DNA from: Dryococelus australis
Taxonomy: Eukaryota > Arthropoda > Insecta > Phasmatodea > Phasmatidae
Length of the DNA stretch: 64,000 nucleotides
Direction of reading: 5' to 3'
NCBI GenBank assembly: GCA_029891345.1
Contig: CM057002.1
Coordinates: 64,684,590 to 64,748,589, forward strand
Part shown: positions 11,701 through 24,095 of the stretch, in pieces
Numbering within the stretch: position 1 is the first letter of the stretch
How the letters are laid out: every line of letters begins with the position of its first letter
The notes under the pieces: generated by a model
What the model saw: only the letters and a program-made list of their open reading frames with translations
What the model was told of the DNA's origin: nothing
Databases searched by the model: none
Translations under genes and position numbers: made by a program

Positions 11701-13310
11701 TTTGTAAAACATCCTAAACTCTGCGCAAATTACGTTTCAGTCAGTTGCCACTGCTTTCGGATCAACATAAAGTGTACTGTGATGGTCCAGCGAACAGAAC
11801 TGCTGAGTTTTCGCGTAATTAAAAGGATATTGCATACAAAAATCGTTTGTGAAAATAGGAAGTACAAATCTTTTCAATTTGCTCTGCGTTACTAAATGAA
11901 TGACAAAATAACGTAATAATTGAAACGTTTATAATAATATTTATTTGGACGAGCGTAATATTACTTGCGTGCAAAAACAGCTAGCTTTAGATTTAATACG
12001 TTTATTTTCGGATAACTATATGCTATCATTATTACAAAATTGAGGATTTTTTATTCATTTCGCCGCCAATATTGCCAGTAGCTAGTGTGAGTCTACATCT
12101 GTGATGCATACTAAATGACAAATAAAACATGAAAAAAAGGGAGGGGGGATCTAAGCGAACGCCACCCAATGCCAATCACTTTTAAATTTTCGATAAAAAT
12201 TGTATTTGAAAAACCGAAATTTCGCACTTAATCTTTACCAATTACGGAGAAAATACATCGAGGTTGATGTGCAGGGGTATATTAAATGTGTGGCACATTA
12301 ACGACAATATTTTGCAATGAGTTGATAATTCTATATTGGATGTTGCAAGTGCGTATATTTAATTTTCCAACTTACATATGATGGCGTAGTAATGATGTAA
12401 TCTTCTTCCCATGGTAGCCTGCTGTACAAACCAGATATTCTGCATAAATAGGACAAGATAGTCTGAGAGACGCATAACTTTGTTCGAAAAACACGAAAAT
12501 TGATAAATAATGGGAATTTTACAGGAAACACTGTGGCAGTACAGGTTAAAAAAAACTCAGAATCCAAGTAGTACAAATCCTGAGGTTTAAAATGAAGAGA
12601 ATCGGGAACCTTTTGCCTGGTTTGAAGAATTCTAGGTTATGAAACACTGATCTTCATTGAATAGGGTCTTCTGAGATTACTTGTTTAGTGCGTTGATAGT
12701 ATTCTTGTGTATTATGTGAATTTTTTTTTTAACATTACATTTGATTTGCTTAAACGAGAGGAAATGTTATCATGTTGAATATGAGGAATGGGCATAACCA
12801 AAACGTAATAATATTCTCCTCATTCCAATAATGAAAACGATTAAATAATAATTTAATTCTAATGATATCTATTTTGTAACTCGAAAATGCATTGATTACC
12901 CATTTATTCGTCCACTTTATTATTAGTGGGTAGATTTTGAATTACATTTATGTGTAATGATTACTTCATTATGTTGCTCTAAATGCAAGGACATAACTTT
13001 TTTTGAATAAAGTCAAAAAAACTATGAAGTGTTTAATGTTAATTAAGTTGTGATAAATGTGTTAGACAGTTGCCGCACCACAGACTATAGAGTGAGGTCA
13101 GAAGAAAGGACACCCAGGAGGGAGATATGCAACAGAATCCAGTGCAAGGAGTCGTTGAGAGATACACTGTGCAAGGACATCTCTAGAGGTGGAAAGATGA
13201 ATGCTACCACTATTATAGCGTCCATCTCAAATGGGTGGCGAATTTACTTTAATTGAAAATTAAGACATTATTAACACAAAGAATTGAAAGACTTTCATCA
13301 AGTCGTACAC
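8784..13310. other. Long AT-rich stretch with no recognisable gene
   Basis: About 4.5 kb with no frame over 90 codons, no splice-like coding pattern and no tRNA or rRNA. Two weakly similar inverted segments lie near 8870-8890 and 9050-9070 (TTTACAAACTTTGGGAGG-type), about 190 bp apart. They may be the ends of a small decayed element. Overlapping open frames near 11440-11895 have no motif. Confidence 0.4.
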
Positions 13311-13312
13311 AG

Positions 13313-13314
<2 letters not shown>

Positions 13315-13377
<63 letters not shown>

Positions 13378-13391
13378 GTGTGTGTGTGTGT
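13315..13391. repeat. (TA)n followed by (TG)n microsatellite
   Basis: About 60 bp of uninterrupted TA dinucleotides followed by a short TG run (CTGTGTGTGTGTGTG). Confidence 0.95.
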
Positions 13392-14097
13392 TAAGTACTT
13401 CCTAAAAATTCAGTTGTTACAAAAAATGGGTTTAAATATTTCATTTGCACTAGATTCAGACCCAATTTAGATCTTGGGCGCAATATTTGTAACAACTGGT
13501 TTTTAGGTATGATTTAATTTTAATTTTAATATTTTTTTTCTTTTTGCACTATGTTAATATATGATATTCAGAAAGGTTTTAAAGGTATTATAATATTCAT
13601 TGGAAATGGTTCAATATTTTGTTAATGTATTTGTCTATGACTGAGCATACACCTTCATCGCAGGATTAATAAACACTGGTTGATAGGGGCAAATAACATG
13701 ACTGTTTAAAAAGAAAGTTTGTTTGTAATAAAATATAGAACTGGAGTAAAAAATTTGGCAATAGAAAAGTTCTGCAAGAATACTGAAGTGATGTTTCGTT
13801 GTATAAAAGTGAAATAATGTTGAAAAGGAAAATTATAATTAATCACTGTAACACATAAACAAACATTGTATTTCCACAAGAAGAAGTTGATTATAAATAT
13901 GTGCAACATGATTTAGCTTGCAGATATATTTGAAAGAAGAGTCTGCATAATATTTAAGGATGTGCAATATTGTAAAGAAAATATTCCTGATGGCGGGAAG
14001 CCCCATCTCATCGAGGATTCCAGAGTCAACTGGTGAGCTGCTGTACAACTGGGATCATTCTACACCCGAGAGTAGAGACGATGTGCTTCGCGAGGTT

Positions 14098-14098
<1 letters not shown>

Positions 14099-14171
<73 letters not shown>
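14099..14171. repeat. (GA)n microsatellite
   Basis: About 73 bp of pure GA. It generates open frames on both strands (RERERE and LSLSLS) that are artefacts of the repeat. The unique 90 bp before it (14000-14098) is moderately GC-rich and may be the flank of a small element. Confidence 0.95.
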
Positions 14172-14173
<2 letters not shown>

Positions 14174-14249
14174 TACAAATCGTTTGCCAGTCCTGAAGTT
14201 GCATTGGCAGATAAGTCCTATGCAACCTTATTAACACTAACACTGGATT

Positions 14250-15290
14250 AGCGACGAGTTAAACTAAGTTTATTGAAGTAATCCTTATAATAATGTTGTT
14301 CGCTCTAATACTAATAATGTATGAATGAAAGCTAGAATTATTTGATGCAGTATTTTTATCGTTGACATTGACACTGTATTTTGTTTTAAATTTAAATTTT
14401 TGTTTTTTTTTATAATATTCATCACAGGAGCAGTTAATTTATAAAACGTTAATATCTTTTAAAGTTAATAATTTTACTAAAAGAAAAACAATTCCTACAA
14501 GGCTATTTAATATTAACTGTGTGACAGCTGATGGTAGAAATAAGAAACTAGCTGGAGCAAATGTTTAAATGAGCAAATTTGTTGAAGTGAACAGTTTTAA
14601 AGTTTACTTTTTTAATAAGAAACTAGCTTTCACAATTTAAATTAGTTTTATAATTTTATATTTGTCTGTACATACATGTGTAAATATATATTTAAATTAA
14701 TTTTATATTCCAATATTAATAAGTACATACATATGTTTGGATATTTAATTAGATTTTATATTCCGATATTTATATGTACATACTTATATGTACATATTAA
14801 ATTGTATATTTACATAGTTGTATATATCCCTATATATAAACTAAATTGAAAATAATTTATATTTATTTAGTTATATACATATACATATAAATTAAATTGA
14901 AATCAGTTTAATATTTCCATTACAATGTACATATACCTATACATAATTATGTATAATATAAATTGAAAATAATCTTATATTTACATTCTTATATGCCTAT
15001 ACATATACATAGTTAATTACATATACCAATGCATAATTATGTATAAAATAATTTGCAAATATGTTTATATTTTCATATCTATAAACTCATACATAATATT
15101 TTATATTACTATCTTATATAATTACATGGTTATATATAGTCCTATAATATATATGAACATATGTGTAATAGTACCTGGGTATTTTATCTGTAAAGAACGA
15201 GTATTTGGGTTTTCTCAGAATGCTCCAATTTTTTACATTTTAATTTTATGGTCACAAGCTATACGCTTTAGTGCTTAAAGAGTCGCATTT
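14250..15290. other. Very AT-rich DNA with ATACATAT-type short repeats
   Basis: Strongly AT-rich. Between 14650 and 15150 it repeats the words ATATGTACATA, ATTAAATTGAAA and TTATATATTTACAT in loose order, which resembles a decayed AT-rich satellite. I see no gene. Confidence 0.4.
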
Positions 15291-15354
15291 ATATAGAGAA
15301 ATGGCAGTTGATATTCTGACTCCGCGTGGTAAACATCGATTTGGAAGCGCTCTC

Positions 15355-16037
15355 TCGCTATACCACAAAGATGAATTTCGAAAACGAAGGTCTGCATTTG
15401 ACCTCAACTAACATGGAACCACAACCTGTATCATCGCTAACTGGTTGTCTCTAGTGTCGATTCCGCGATTGAGTATTCACCTATGGTCAAAATGCTCAAC
15501 AACATGAGAGAACGACCTGTAGGAAGAGGCCTATTTGCGCGATGAAGCATCACGACAATGGCCACATGGAGCTTTCACAAGATGATACACTACAGGAAGA
15601 TAGTCAGATCTGCAAGGTTTCGTCTACTGGGAGCAAGCAAGTGCTGCCATTAATACCTTCTAAAATCGGAATGAGTGCAGTACAGTCGGTTTGCGCGGGA
15701 AGTACATTTGCAAGATGTTAGCATGAAGTTGAGGAACTTCAAAATAAACGATCATCAGCTCTAAATACTGCAGACACATACAATTATTGTTACACAGAAA
15801 ATTAAACTTGATATTGAGGATGCAGCAGGAAGTGAAGACGATCATGAAGATAGCATTGATGATGACTATGGCGATAGTGATAGTGTTGAAGACGATGATA
15901 ATTCCCTCGACAGTCCTGCACATTTCCCCAACGAGTCTCCTTTGACAAGTAATGTGAAGAAGGCAGAAGACATCGAGTATACTGACGATATACTTACCGA
16001 AGATCCCAACAAACTTGTAGACAGACCTAAATATTAG
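15355..16037 (+). pseudogene. Degenerate acidic reading frame, unknown product
   Basis: I do not recognise this gene. On the plus strand a coding-like stretch begins near 15365 (YHKDEFRKRRSAFDL). It continues in another frame from an ATG at 15543 for about 87 codons with one in-frame stop (near 15717). It then shifts frame into a strongly acidic tail at about 15797-16037 (IEDAAGSEDDHEDSIDDDYG near its start, DILTEDPNKLVDRPKY before the stop). An AATAAA lies near 16170. Codon-like composition and the long acidic tail differ from the AT-rich surroundings, which suggests a decayed or retrotransposed coding sequence. The 131-codon minus-strand frame over the same interval is its shadow. It could be part of an unrecognised transposon or a processed pseudogene. 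Confidence 0.35.
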
Positions 16038-16394
16038 CTTGATAGATAACAACATGGGGACTACTCGGCCATGAACGAGGTGGTTTTGATCATAAGATAA
16101 CTTAAGGATCGGGGATTATATGAGATTATATGATGAAATGCTCTCTTCTGAAAATGTAATTACAAAACAATAATAAATCATTTTTATATAATAACAGTTT
16201 TTTCCTAATTTTTTTTGTGTGTCGTATCCTTTTATCCCCCACAACTTTAAAGTGGTACTATGAGCATTCACACATAAAAGTCAAGAAGTGTAAATATAAT
16301 GAGAATATAGAATTTAGTATAAAAATGTACAGAGAGTTTATTGAATACACAAACATTAATTATGTCAACATGTACAAATTTTGAAGACAGTAGG

Positions 16395-16466
16395 TGAATA
16401 TTTTTTCTTATACGTTAGGTAGAGGCACCTTGAATATTTTTTCTTATACGTTAGGTAGAGGCACCT
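16395..16466. repeat. 36-bp tandem duplication
   Basis: Two near-identical 36-bp units, each starting TGAATATTTTTTCTTATACG and ending in GGTAGAGGCACC, lie head to tail at 16395 and 16431. Confidence 0.9.
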
Positions 16467-16489
16467 GACAAGACAATTGATTTCTAGAG

Positions 16490-16660
16490 ACTGAGGATGA
16501 TTGGTGAGGATTTAAGAGGTCTATTGAGGATTGGGGAGGATTGGTAAGGATTGAGGAGTATTGGTGAGGATTGAGTAGGATTTGTGAGGATTGAGGATTG
16601 GTGAGGATTAAGGAGGATTGGTGCCTGATTGGTGGTGTCGGATTAGTGGTGGATTGCTTG
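16490..16660. repeat. GAGGATTGG-type minisatellite
   Basis: A purine-rich array of loosely repeated GAGGATTGGTGAGGATTGA words of 9-10 bp, grading into GGATTGGTGGTGTCGGATTA. There is strong strand asymmetry: G plus A on the plus strand. Confidence 0.8.
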
Positions 16661-16839
16661 TGGCTTGGTGTCTGAGAGGAGCATGAATGACTATCGCCCT
16701 AGCTGATCTCGTACATTTCAAGCCTCCAAGGACCTTGAAGTACATACATTTAAATTTAACACAAATTAAGCCTAAAAAATGTTGATCCATACCACGATTA
16801 TAACATACTCGTACATTTGGTCACTATTAACATGATGGG

Positions 16840-17345
16840 TCTGGTTTAGTCACATAAATATACAATGTCAAGGTCACCTACATTAATATGATAGTAGTGG
16901 CCTGTAACATAATATATTTGCTGACTTTTATGTACTTTTCTTCGAGTTTTTCCAAGGTCATTCAAAGTCGTGGGGTCAAGGTTGAGATAGTCTGCATCTA
17001 TTATGGTGGTGGTAGTCTGTAATGTATTATGCTTCTTAAATTTTATGTACTTTTCTCTAGTTTTTGTTTTCAAGGTCATTCAAGGGCACGGGTTCAAGGT
17101 CGATATACTTTGTATCTAATATGGTGGTGATAGTCTTTAATGTATTATGCTTGCTGACTTTTATGTATTTTTCTCAAGTTTCTGTTTTCAAGGTCATTCA
17201 AGGTAATGGGTCGAGGTCGTAGTAGTCTGCATCTAATATAGTGATGGTAGTCTGTAATGTATTTTGCTTGTTGACTTTGATGTATTTTTCTCAAGTTTTT
17301 TTAAGGTCATTGGGTTAAAGTCAAGGTTAGAGGTGGTCATGTGTC
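16840..17345 (+). repeat. 118-bp tandem repeat array with AAGGTCA cores
   Basis: About four units. The CAAGGTCATTCAAGG core recurs at 16953, 17071, 17189 and (eroded) 17302, giving spacings of 118, 118 and 113 bp. Between cores each unit carries ATGGTGGTAGTCTGTAATGT, then GCTTGCTGACTTTTATGTA and TTTTTCTCAAGTTTTTG. Many cores match TCAAGGTCA, the half-site bound by FTZ-F1/SF-1-type nuclear receptors. Related units occur at 3628-3702 (inverted) and 32590-32790. Confidence 0.85.
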
Positions 17346-17349
17346 AGAG

Positions 17350-18318
17350 CTTCCAAGATGGCAGACAAATGATGTATACCAAGATGGTGGTCACCTACCA
17401 AGATGGCGGTCTCCAGTAATGTATAAACAAATGACGAACGAGACAAATCAATATGATGGAATGAGTATAGGTGTGAGGAGTGTGTGCGATGGGAGTCAGT
17501 GATCTGCTGGAGTTGTAACGAATGTAATTAATGGCAGTGCTGGTAAATGTGAATTAAAAAATAATAATTTATATTTTTTCAAAATTGTTTTTAAATTTTT
17601 CTTTTAATAATTTAATCATTCAATTTTAATAATACATTTTTTGTATTTTTTTTGCAATACTCTGGGATTTTTTTGGAATTTCGTGCGAATTTTTTGGATT
17701 TTTTTTTTAATTTTTGCATTTTCCAATTCAAACAAAGGTCATTTCACTTGTCAAATGTCATGGTCGGGGTCAAAGTTCATCTTCATACAATATGGATGCA
17801 AGATGGCGGATGCTTAGGTCTGAGACCTATCCTCTATACCTTATATCGATTTGGCATAGGATATGCCTATAAAACCAACATGGCAGTCTCTGCTCTGTAG
17901 GTCTGAAACAAGCCCCTCAAATTAATTAAATTGGCGAAAATTGGATTTCAGGGGCTTGCTTTTACACGAGGGGGCTTCTACCATTTTTAGGGGCTTGTAA
18001 CATTTTTTAGAGAAAATTTTAAGGGAAAAAGGAACTTTTTTAGTGTAAAAGGGAAATTTTCAGGGGAAACGGAACATTTTTGGGGTTGGTCGATTTTTAC
18101 GGAAAATGGGAAATTCTGATGGAAATAAATTTTAGAAAATGCTGGTTGGTGACGTAACAAGATGGTGGCCGGACAAATCCGAATCCGATGCCAGATGCCG
18201 ATGCGCGTGAAGGAACCAAATCCTACTACTAACCCTTTTTTGTATAAAATTCCTCGCTGTACCACACTTGGTTTACAAAGCCTAGGAGTGGTCGGAGCCG
18301 ATAATGGTAATTCAAATG
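17350..18318. other. Region with recurring CAAGATGGCGG words
   Basis: CCAAGATGG occurs at about 17353, 17379 and 17398, GCAAGATGGCGG near 17800 and ACAAGATGGTGG near 18158. A purine-rich block (18000-18120) of GGGAAATTTT-type words resembles 32820-32935. There is no coding frame of substance. Confidence 0.5.
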
Positions 18319-18742
18319 TATAGTCTATTCGTAATTTCTTTACAGTTATTGAATTTAACCTTTGTAAAATCACCCCATGTATGACGTGTGTGGTTATTTC
18401 CTAAACATGCCATATAACACAAGGGTTTTATATGTATGTTTCTAAAAGTACATAATTTTTGGTTCTACTGAATTTTCACTTATATTTTATCAATAAATTA
18501 TATTGCATGTATAATCAATATGATTTAAAACTGTGATAAAACAGGTGTGTCTGTAATGCCTAGTAAGAAAAAGCCCCGATGAAAAATATTACTACACTGA
18601 ATGCGAACATATGCAGTGCGTAATCCCTTTGGTGTATTTTTGTAGACTTAGTTAAGCTTCGTTTTCACGAGGCGTAAAAATATAATTTATGTATAACTTT
18701 AGTGGAGTTTCATAAGTTGGAAGTAATAGCGAATGGACTATA
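18319..18742 (+). mobile_element. MITE-B copy 4
   Basis: The most complete copy, 424 bp. Its TIRs are TATAGTCTATTCGTAATTTC on the left and, read inverted on the right, TATAGTCCATTCGCTATTAC. A hairpin is at 18381-18393 with 18401-18413 and a 7-nt TTATTTC loop. It is followed by the ATAACACAAGGGTTTTATAT block and the distal CCCTTTGGTGTATTTTTGTA block. No coding potential. Confidence 0.8.
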
Positions 18743-20770
18743 AGAAGCCACTATGACAAGACAAATTCGAATATAAAAACCGTTCATGGTAAATAACTGC
18801 CGTCTTTCCCTCGTACATAGGAGAATGAAACCAGTCCTGGAGAAGACGCCCGACTGTTTGGTGATTCAAATGCTCAGCGGCTTGATATAAATCGAGTTTA
18901 TACAACGAAACACTAAACATGTTCCACGTCGGTTTATAAAAGAATATAACTCTTTATGTGACCCCACGCCTACTTCGTATTCACCTGGAATACCTCGCTT
19001 CAAGCCCGCTATAGTTATAAACTTTTCAAACGGATTCATACGAAACTGGAACCAACCACTGTAAAACATTGACCAAGCCTTCCCGCCAGTGAAATGGAAG
19101 AGTCGCGCAATAAACCTCCGTGTTTGCACTCTGCATTGCGACGAATTTCTATAATCGCCAGCAAGGAAAATAAACATTTATTTCTTGCCGACATATACTC
19201 GTCAAACATTCATTAAGACAATGAAGACGGCTAATGGCGTAAGAACCGAGTGACATGTCATCTCCCAAAGTCTAAACCTTTGATAATTTTAACTTACTCG
19301 TACAGGATATCTTTTTTTTTGGGGAGTGGGGGGAGGGAAGGTGAAGTCTTTATGGACAAGTTTTTATGACGTCATAAAACCATAAACCAACCCTTGTTGT
19401 GAGCCTTGAGTACGATTAGCAGTACCAAGCAAAGTTTCGCCCCAAGCAGTCGGTTGTAAAGACTTGCTAGTGGCACAGCAGTGCGAACTGAACCCTGAGA
19501 GACCTAGTATGAAGAAGACTTTATGTCAGGAAAGCGTGTCAGGCATGTTTGATGTTACTGTCAATTGTACGAGTAGGAACTCTGCCTGCAGTTCTATTCC
19601 AAACGTTACGTATAGTGCCCAGCGATGGTTTACGTTGAAACCCCCTAAGCGTGAGGCGACTGGGGAGGGGCCAGAGCGACCTCACTCGTAGCTACGGTGT
19701 TTTACAATCACAATAAATAACTTTTTCCCTTCTCCCTACACCTGTGGCTAGGAATTTTATTCAAGTAAAGAAAAATTATGTGCCAAGTTTTTTGTTTATT
19801 TTACCTTCTGTGAACAGTTTTTCTTGCCACAAAAAGTCAGTACATTATGATAATGTCACTATTCTTTTGGCCAGCTGAACGGTACTATCTACGACATTAT
19901 CCAAGTAGTATTCAAATTTGAGTACGCCGAGAATTTGGCAGACATAGCGCGCCTCCACACGAGCGTCTGCATCTCACGGACATTCACGAACTGCAAACCG
20001 TCGTCCATGAAATGCAAGGGCGAAACTCCCCGCTGATCGAGCAGGCAGCTCCCAGGCCAATTTTGTAGCGATGACTCACAGCAGAAAAATAGGGCTCCAC
20101 AGAAGTTCGGCAGCGTTTGCCAACCAAGCTCAACGCACAAGACGTTAGCATTTAGAACGAGCAGGCAGACTAATTTCCACAAGTTTTATAGCAACCACGT
20201 TGCATACAATGTTGAACGCAAGACTAAAAACCCCAAGTTCTCATACCGAGGCTCACTAGACAACGCCATACCAGAGCTGGGTGAGCTACAACTTCGTACA
20301 TGTTACCTCGCCTGGTGCTGTTACTAGACTCTCCCCGCCCCGAGTGCTAGCTACCACGAGCGGCATAGCTGGCGACGCGCCCGCTCAGCTGGCTTTCTAC
20401 AGCACTCACTAACCATACACAAACCCTATAAAATTACTAACTAAACTATAAAATATTACACGATGCTAAAATGCAAATACTAAATATAAGTATAATACAA
20501 AACTTATTAAAAATGGCTGGCCGGCCTAACAATATATATAATAACATAGTAATCACTCATAAGCGAGCGCCCAATTCAAAACTACCAACCGCTGCATAAC
20601 TTTCTTAAATGACGACTCACTCGTCACAACGTGAATAAGTTTCTATAGCAATATATAACTATCATTTTTTTATAATAATATTCGTTCAGTCTACTGCGTT
20701 GTCGTGATTTCATCAACTGTAAGTTACGATAGTATTTAATGGTTGTAGTTTTAAAACGCATGGTCTGTTT

Positions 20771-20801
<31 letters not shown>

Positions 20802-21500
20802 CTCACACATTTTACATTTACATAATTTAATTTTCTATAACTTTCTTTACTTGGGTACCTGCAAGCTAACAAATTAACTACAAACACTTGTTTAAGGTAA
20901 ACTGTTAACAAAGTTTTTGAGTATTTCATTACAATATTTTAAGAAATTTAGATGAATATAACTTTAACATTTCCAAATTAGTTCTGGAATCTGAAATACT
21001 TATTAGGAAATGCGCTGTCGTATTAAAGAAGAACCCAATACTTGATTCCGATCTTTCCTTGTGATTTACGTTACCAAGCCAATTATTTATTCTGTACATG
21101 ATACTGTAGAACGCAAACAAACTAACAGATATTCCATTCCATTTGCAGGATAGCCTCCGTTTTTCTTTTAATGAGCAGAAATAATAAGAATAGTTTGTAA
21201 GGGATACTCAGGATATTAATGTTTCTTTTATAAACCAACTTTTTATCAAATAGTTACTAACTTTATAATATACTTGAAACTGGCAAAAATATATTGTTTC
21301 GATTAATAAGCTCTAGAGATAAATGGACAGATCCCAAGTAGCCATTCTGGCGAAATGTTGCTACGTGAATCGGGTGCCAATAGAACAATTTGGTATGTAA
21401 ATTGTAAGAGAAAAGGTATGAATTTTTACAACTGCATATGACAGCAAAATCTTGACATGCTGTTACTAATATTGTTCCCTTCGAGAATTAGTGTTCAGTA
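18743..21500. other. Unassigned; includes a GC-richer 0.5-kb patch
   Basis: Minus-strand frames at 18738-19177 and 19889-20182 are the longest here. The second (97 codons) starts with a hydrophobic, signal-like stretch (MWKLVCLLVLNANVLCVELG) inside a patch (19870-20410) clearly richer in G+C than its surroundings. I do not recognise the product, and no splice or poly(A) context supports a gene. The patch could be part of an unclassified repeat. A (TA)n tract lies at 20769-20802. Confidence 0.3.
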
Positions 21501-21539
21501 TTCTTACGAGTAACTTGCGACACAAAATTGGCCAAATCC

Positions 21540-21660
21540 AAAATGGCTGGGACTGATTCCACATATTCGCGCGTATGGCAGTGGTTGTCCAGAACTTTGC
21601 ACTCGGGGAAAACGTCGGTGGGAAAGTGTAGTAGCCCCGCCCTCTTCCCTTGCAAAACTC

Positions 21661-21694
<34 letters not shown>

Positions 21695-22240
21695 TCTCTG
21701 TGGGAGCCCTAGAGAGCAAAGTGCGTGAGGCCACGATGTCATCCATGGCAGGCAAACTCTTACCCTCCACCACCAACAGGCCGTGAAGGGCGGGAGATAA
21801 AGTGGCGAAGGGCAAGCTCCCTTTATCTCTGGCCGGGCAAACTCCAGGGCAGTGGAAGGCGCGATAAGGTATGCTCCCCCTCCCTTCCTGTTTACATTAC
21901 CCACACCCTAAACCAAATACCCTTCTACCACCCACACCCCCAGCCCTGTGTACTTCCATCGTCAGGAGCCTCCCTCCTTCCACCAACTAGCCCGGGAGGG
22001 AGGGCAAAGTGCCACCGTGATTACTATTATAATAATGGACCGCAGCATCACGCCTACGGGTTCCGTGATACGTCACGGCACCTTCAGTTTCGCTTCTTGC
22101 GAAAGCTCAACGGGTGCAGCATAACTTCCGAAGATTCCACACTCTCCGACGAGAACTATCCGTCGGAAAGAAAAGCACGTTGTCGGGGATCGTTCCTAAT
22201 TTCGTCGAGCTGACAAGCCGTGGCGTTTCCGTGGTGTCCA
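21540..22240. other. GC-rich patch with (CT)n tract, unclassified
   Basis: Contains (CT)n at 21661-21690, a C-rich stretch (21870-22010) and a self-complementary CCGTGATACGTCACGG at about 22061-22076. Open frames of 66-162 codons occur on both strands but are proline/arginine-rich composition effects. The patch may be an old repeat or LTR fragment, but no boundary was found. Confidence 0.35.
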
Positions 22241-23909
22241 CAGGATACAATTTATTAACGGTAAAGTAATCACATTTTAATGCGAAAGTCCCTCGTAAAA
22301 CACATAACGAGGTGTTCAGCAAATGGCAAGAATACATAGGATAAAATCTAATATCATGTTCTAAATTTAAATTTTTGTAGCAGTTCCTGCACACGTTTAT
22401 GGCCATACTGAAATGCATTTTGTGATATATACGAAATCTGTTTACAAGTGAATATCTTTAAAATGAGTTTTTTAAATTATAAGTGCAGCTATGATTGTGC
22501 AACAAACCCAATTGTTTATTATTTTCTACTAGTGTTTTATGTGCTACATTCGCTGGACTTGTCTCTATCATATAGCGCAGCAGTATCTAACTAGACAAAT
22601 CTGAAGTAATTATGTACAATTTATTTATCTCAAAAAAGTTTTTAAATAATGTGAATTATTTTTGGCAAAAATTTGACAAGTATTAAATTAATCGTAGGCC
22701 TGAGTGGTGCAGCATGGCACAAATATGGGCGCAGAATATTTCAGTCCTGTGTATTGAAAATTACGGTCATATGAAAAGAAATTTAGGTTTCATTACATTT
22801 TGGCGTGATGATATTGGCGCTGGCTCTCTCACGGCGTGACTCCATTTCCTTTGCGGCCTGCTTCTGTCAGATGCTGGTAGGCCATTGGGAGGGCGATAAA
22901 GTGAGCGGCTGTTTTGAAGTGTGTGTCTTCGATATACCTTGGCCAATAATTTGTTGTTGTGATAAGTGTACACAGTACTAAATGTGTGTGACATAAGTAG
23001 CAAATGTTTGGTGAGGTTAATTGTGTTTATGAGCATGGGTTCAAATCATATTCGCCGTCGTCCAAACGCAAAGAAGATTTAATGGTAACAAATAAACCAA
23101 ATTAATTGATTCACATGAATCAGAGAACTCTCATAATTAAGTTCATTATAAAATTACATACATTTGTGTTTACATATTAATACAAACAAATATGGCTTAC
23201 GTGTGGCCAGTCACATAAATTTTCTTTATTATTACTTTTAATGTATTTAACTTTGGCTATTGTAACTTGCTCTCATCTTTGGCGTGCTCTCTTCTTTGAA
23301 GGTATAATCATATTCCTCGTGTTGCACTTTAGCGATGATAACCCGTCAGGCATATAAATTTTTTAGTTTCAAATTGGCACAAAAAAGCGGTTCCGTGTTG
23401 ACCTATTTCATGTGTGAAATACATACATCCAACATACTAAGTTACATGGTTTCGTAAATATATCATACTAAACTAAAATATCTATAAGGTCGTAATCTTG
23501 AAAGTAAGTGTCTGACTGCTCAAAAATATAAATTTATTTGCCTTACCCTAGTACTACTTGTCTGCCAATTTTGTAAGAATCCGCAATTTCTCCCCCGAGT
23601 CATTACATAAAATATTCATTACTTCAGGTGGAGCTATCTTACAAAATGGCTTACAAAAGCGGCTATTTTTAGCGTGTTTGATGCTTGTAATATATACTTA
23701 CGGAATACAAAGTTTGGTTGAAATTGGCCAAACAATATGTTAGATATATCTAAAAACCTAAAATATTTATATGTCCGCCATTTTAAAAATAAGTAGCCTA
23801 TAGATTTGAACTGCATATGTTCACATGGTCTACAGTGTACACATTTTATAGTTCTCAGATAATTTATGTATGAGGCCACAACAATATATAATTGTTTGGT
23901 TATTAGTAT

Positions 23910-24095
23910 TACGCCTGTTGGAAGGGCCTTATGGCGAAAGGCCATACACGGTTATTTTGATTCAAATCCGCGTGGCAGCGTTTACATGCAATATTGTACG
24001 AGGATGCTAACTCCATTTCCTCCGCTGCGTGGTGTGTCTACTGCAGGACGCCCATCGACCTGATTTATCAGCACGGATCAGGAGAACTTGAGGTG
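23910..24095 (+). mobile_element. Probable tRNA-derived SINE
   Basis: A box B-like GATTCAAATCC (about 23959-23969) lies about 45 nt after a GGAAGGGCCTTATGGCGAAA head. A GC-richer body follows (GGATGCTAACTCCATTTCCT, GTGGTGTGTCTACTGCAGG). A related body segment appears near 22840-22860 (GCGTGACTCCATTTCC), so the region 22680-23080 may hold a diverged relative. Confidence 0.45.

Noticed and set aside
14033-14251. Open frames full of RERERE / LSLSLS
   Set aside because: They are produced by the (GA)n microsatellite and appear in several frames on both strands.
15660-16055. 131-codon minus-strand hydrophobic open frame
   Set aside because: It is antisense to the acidic plus-strand segment; aspartate/glutamate codons read backwards give isoleucine, phenylalanine and valine.
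21725-22213. 162-codon plus-strand open frame
   Set aside because: Proline/arginine-rich and low-complexity in a GC-rich patch, with open frames on both strands and no motif.
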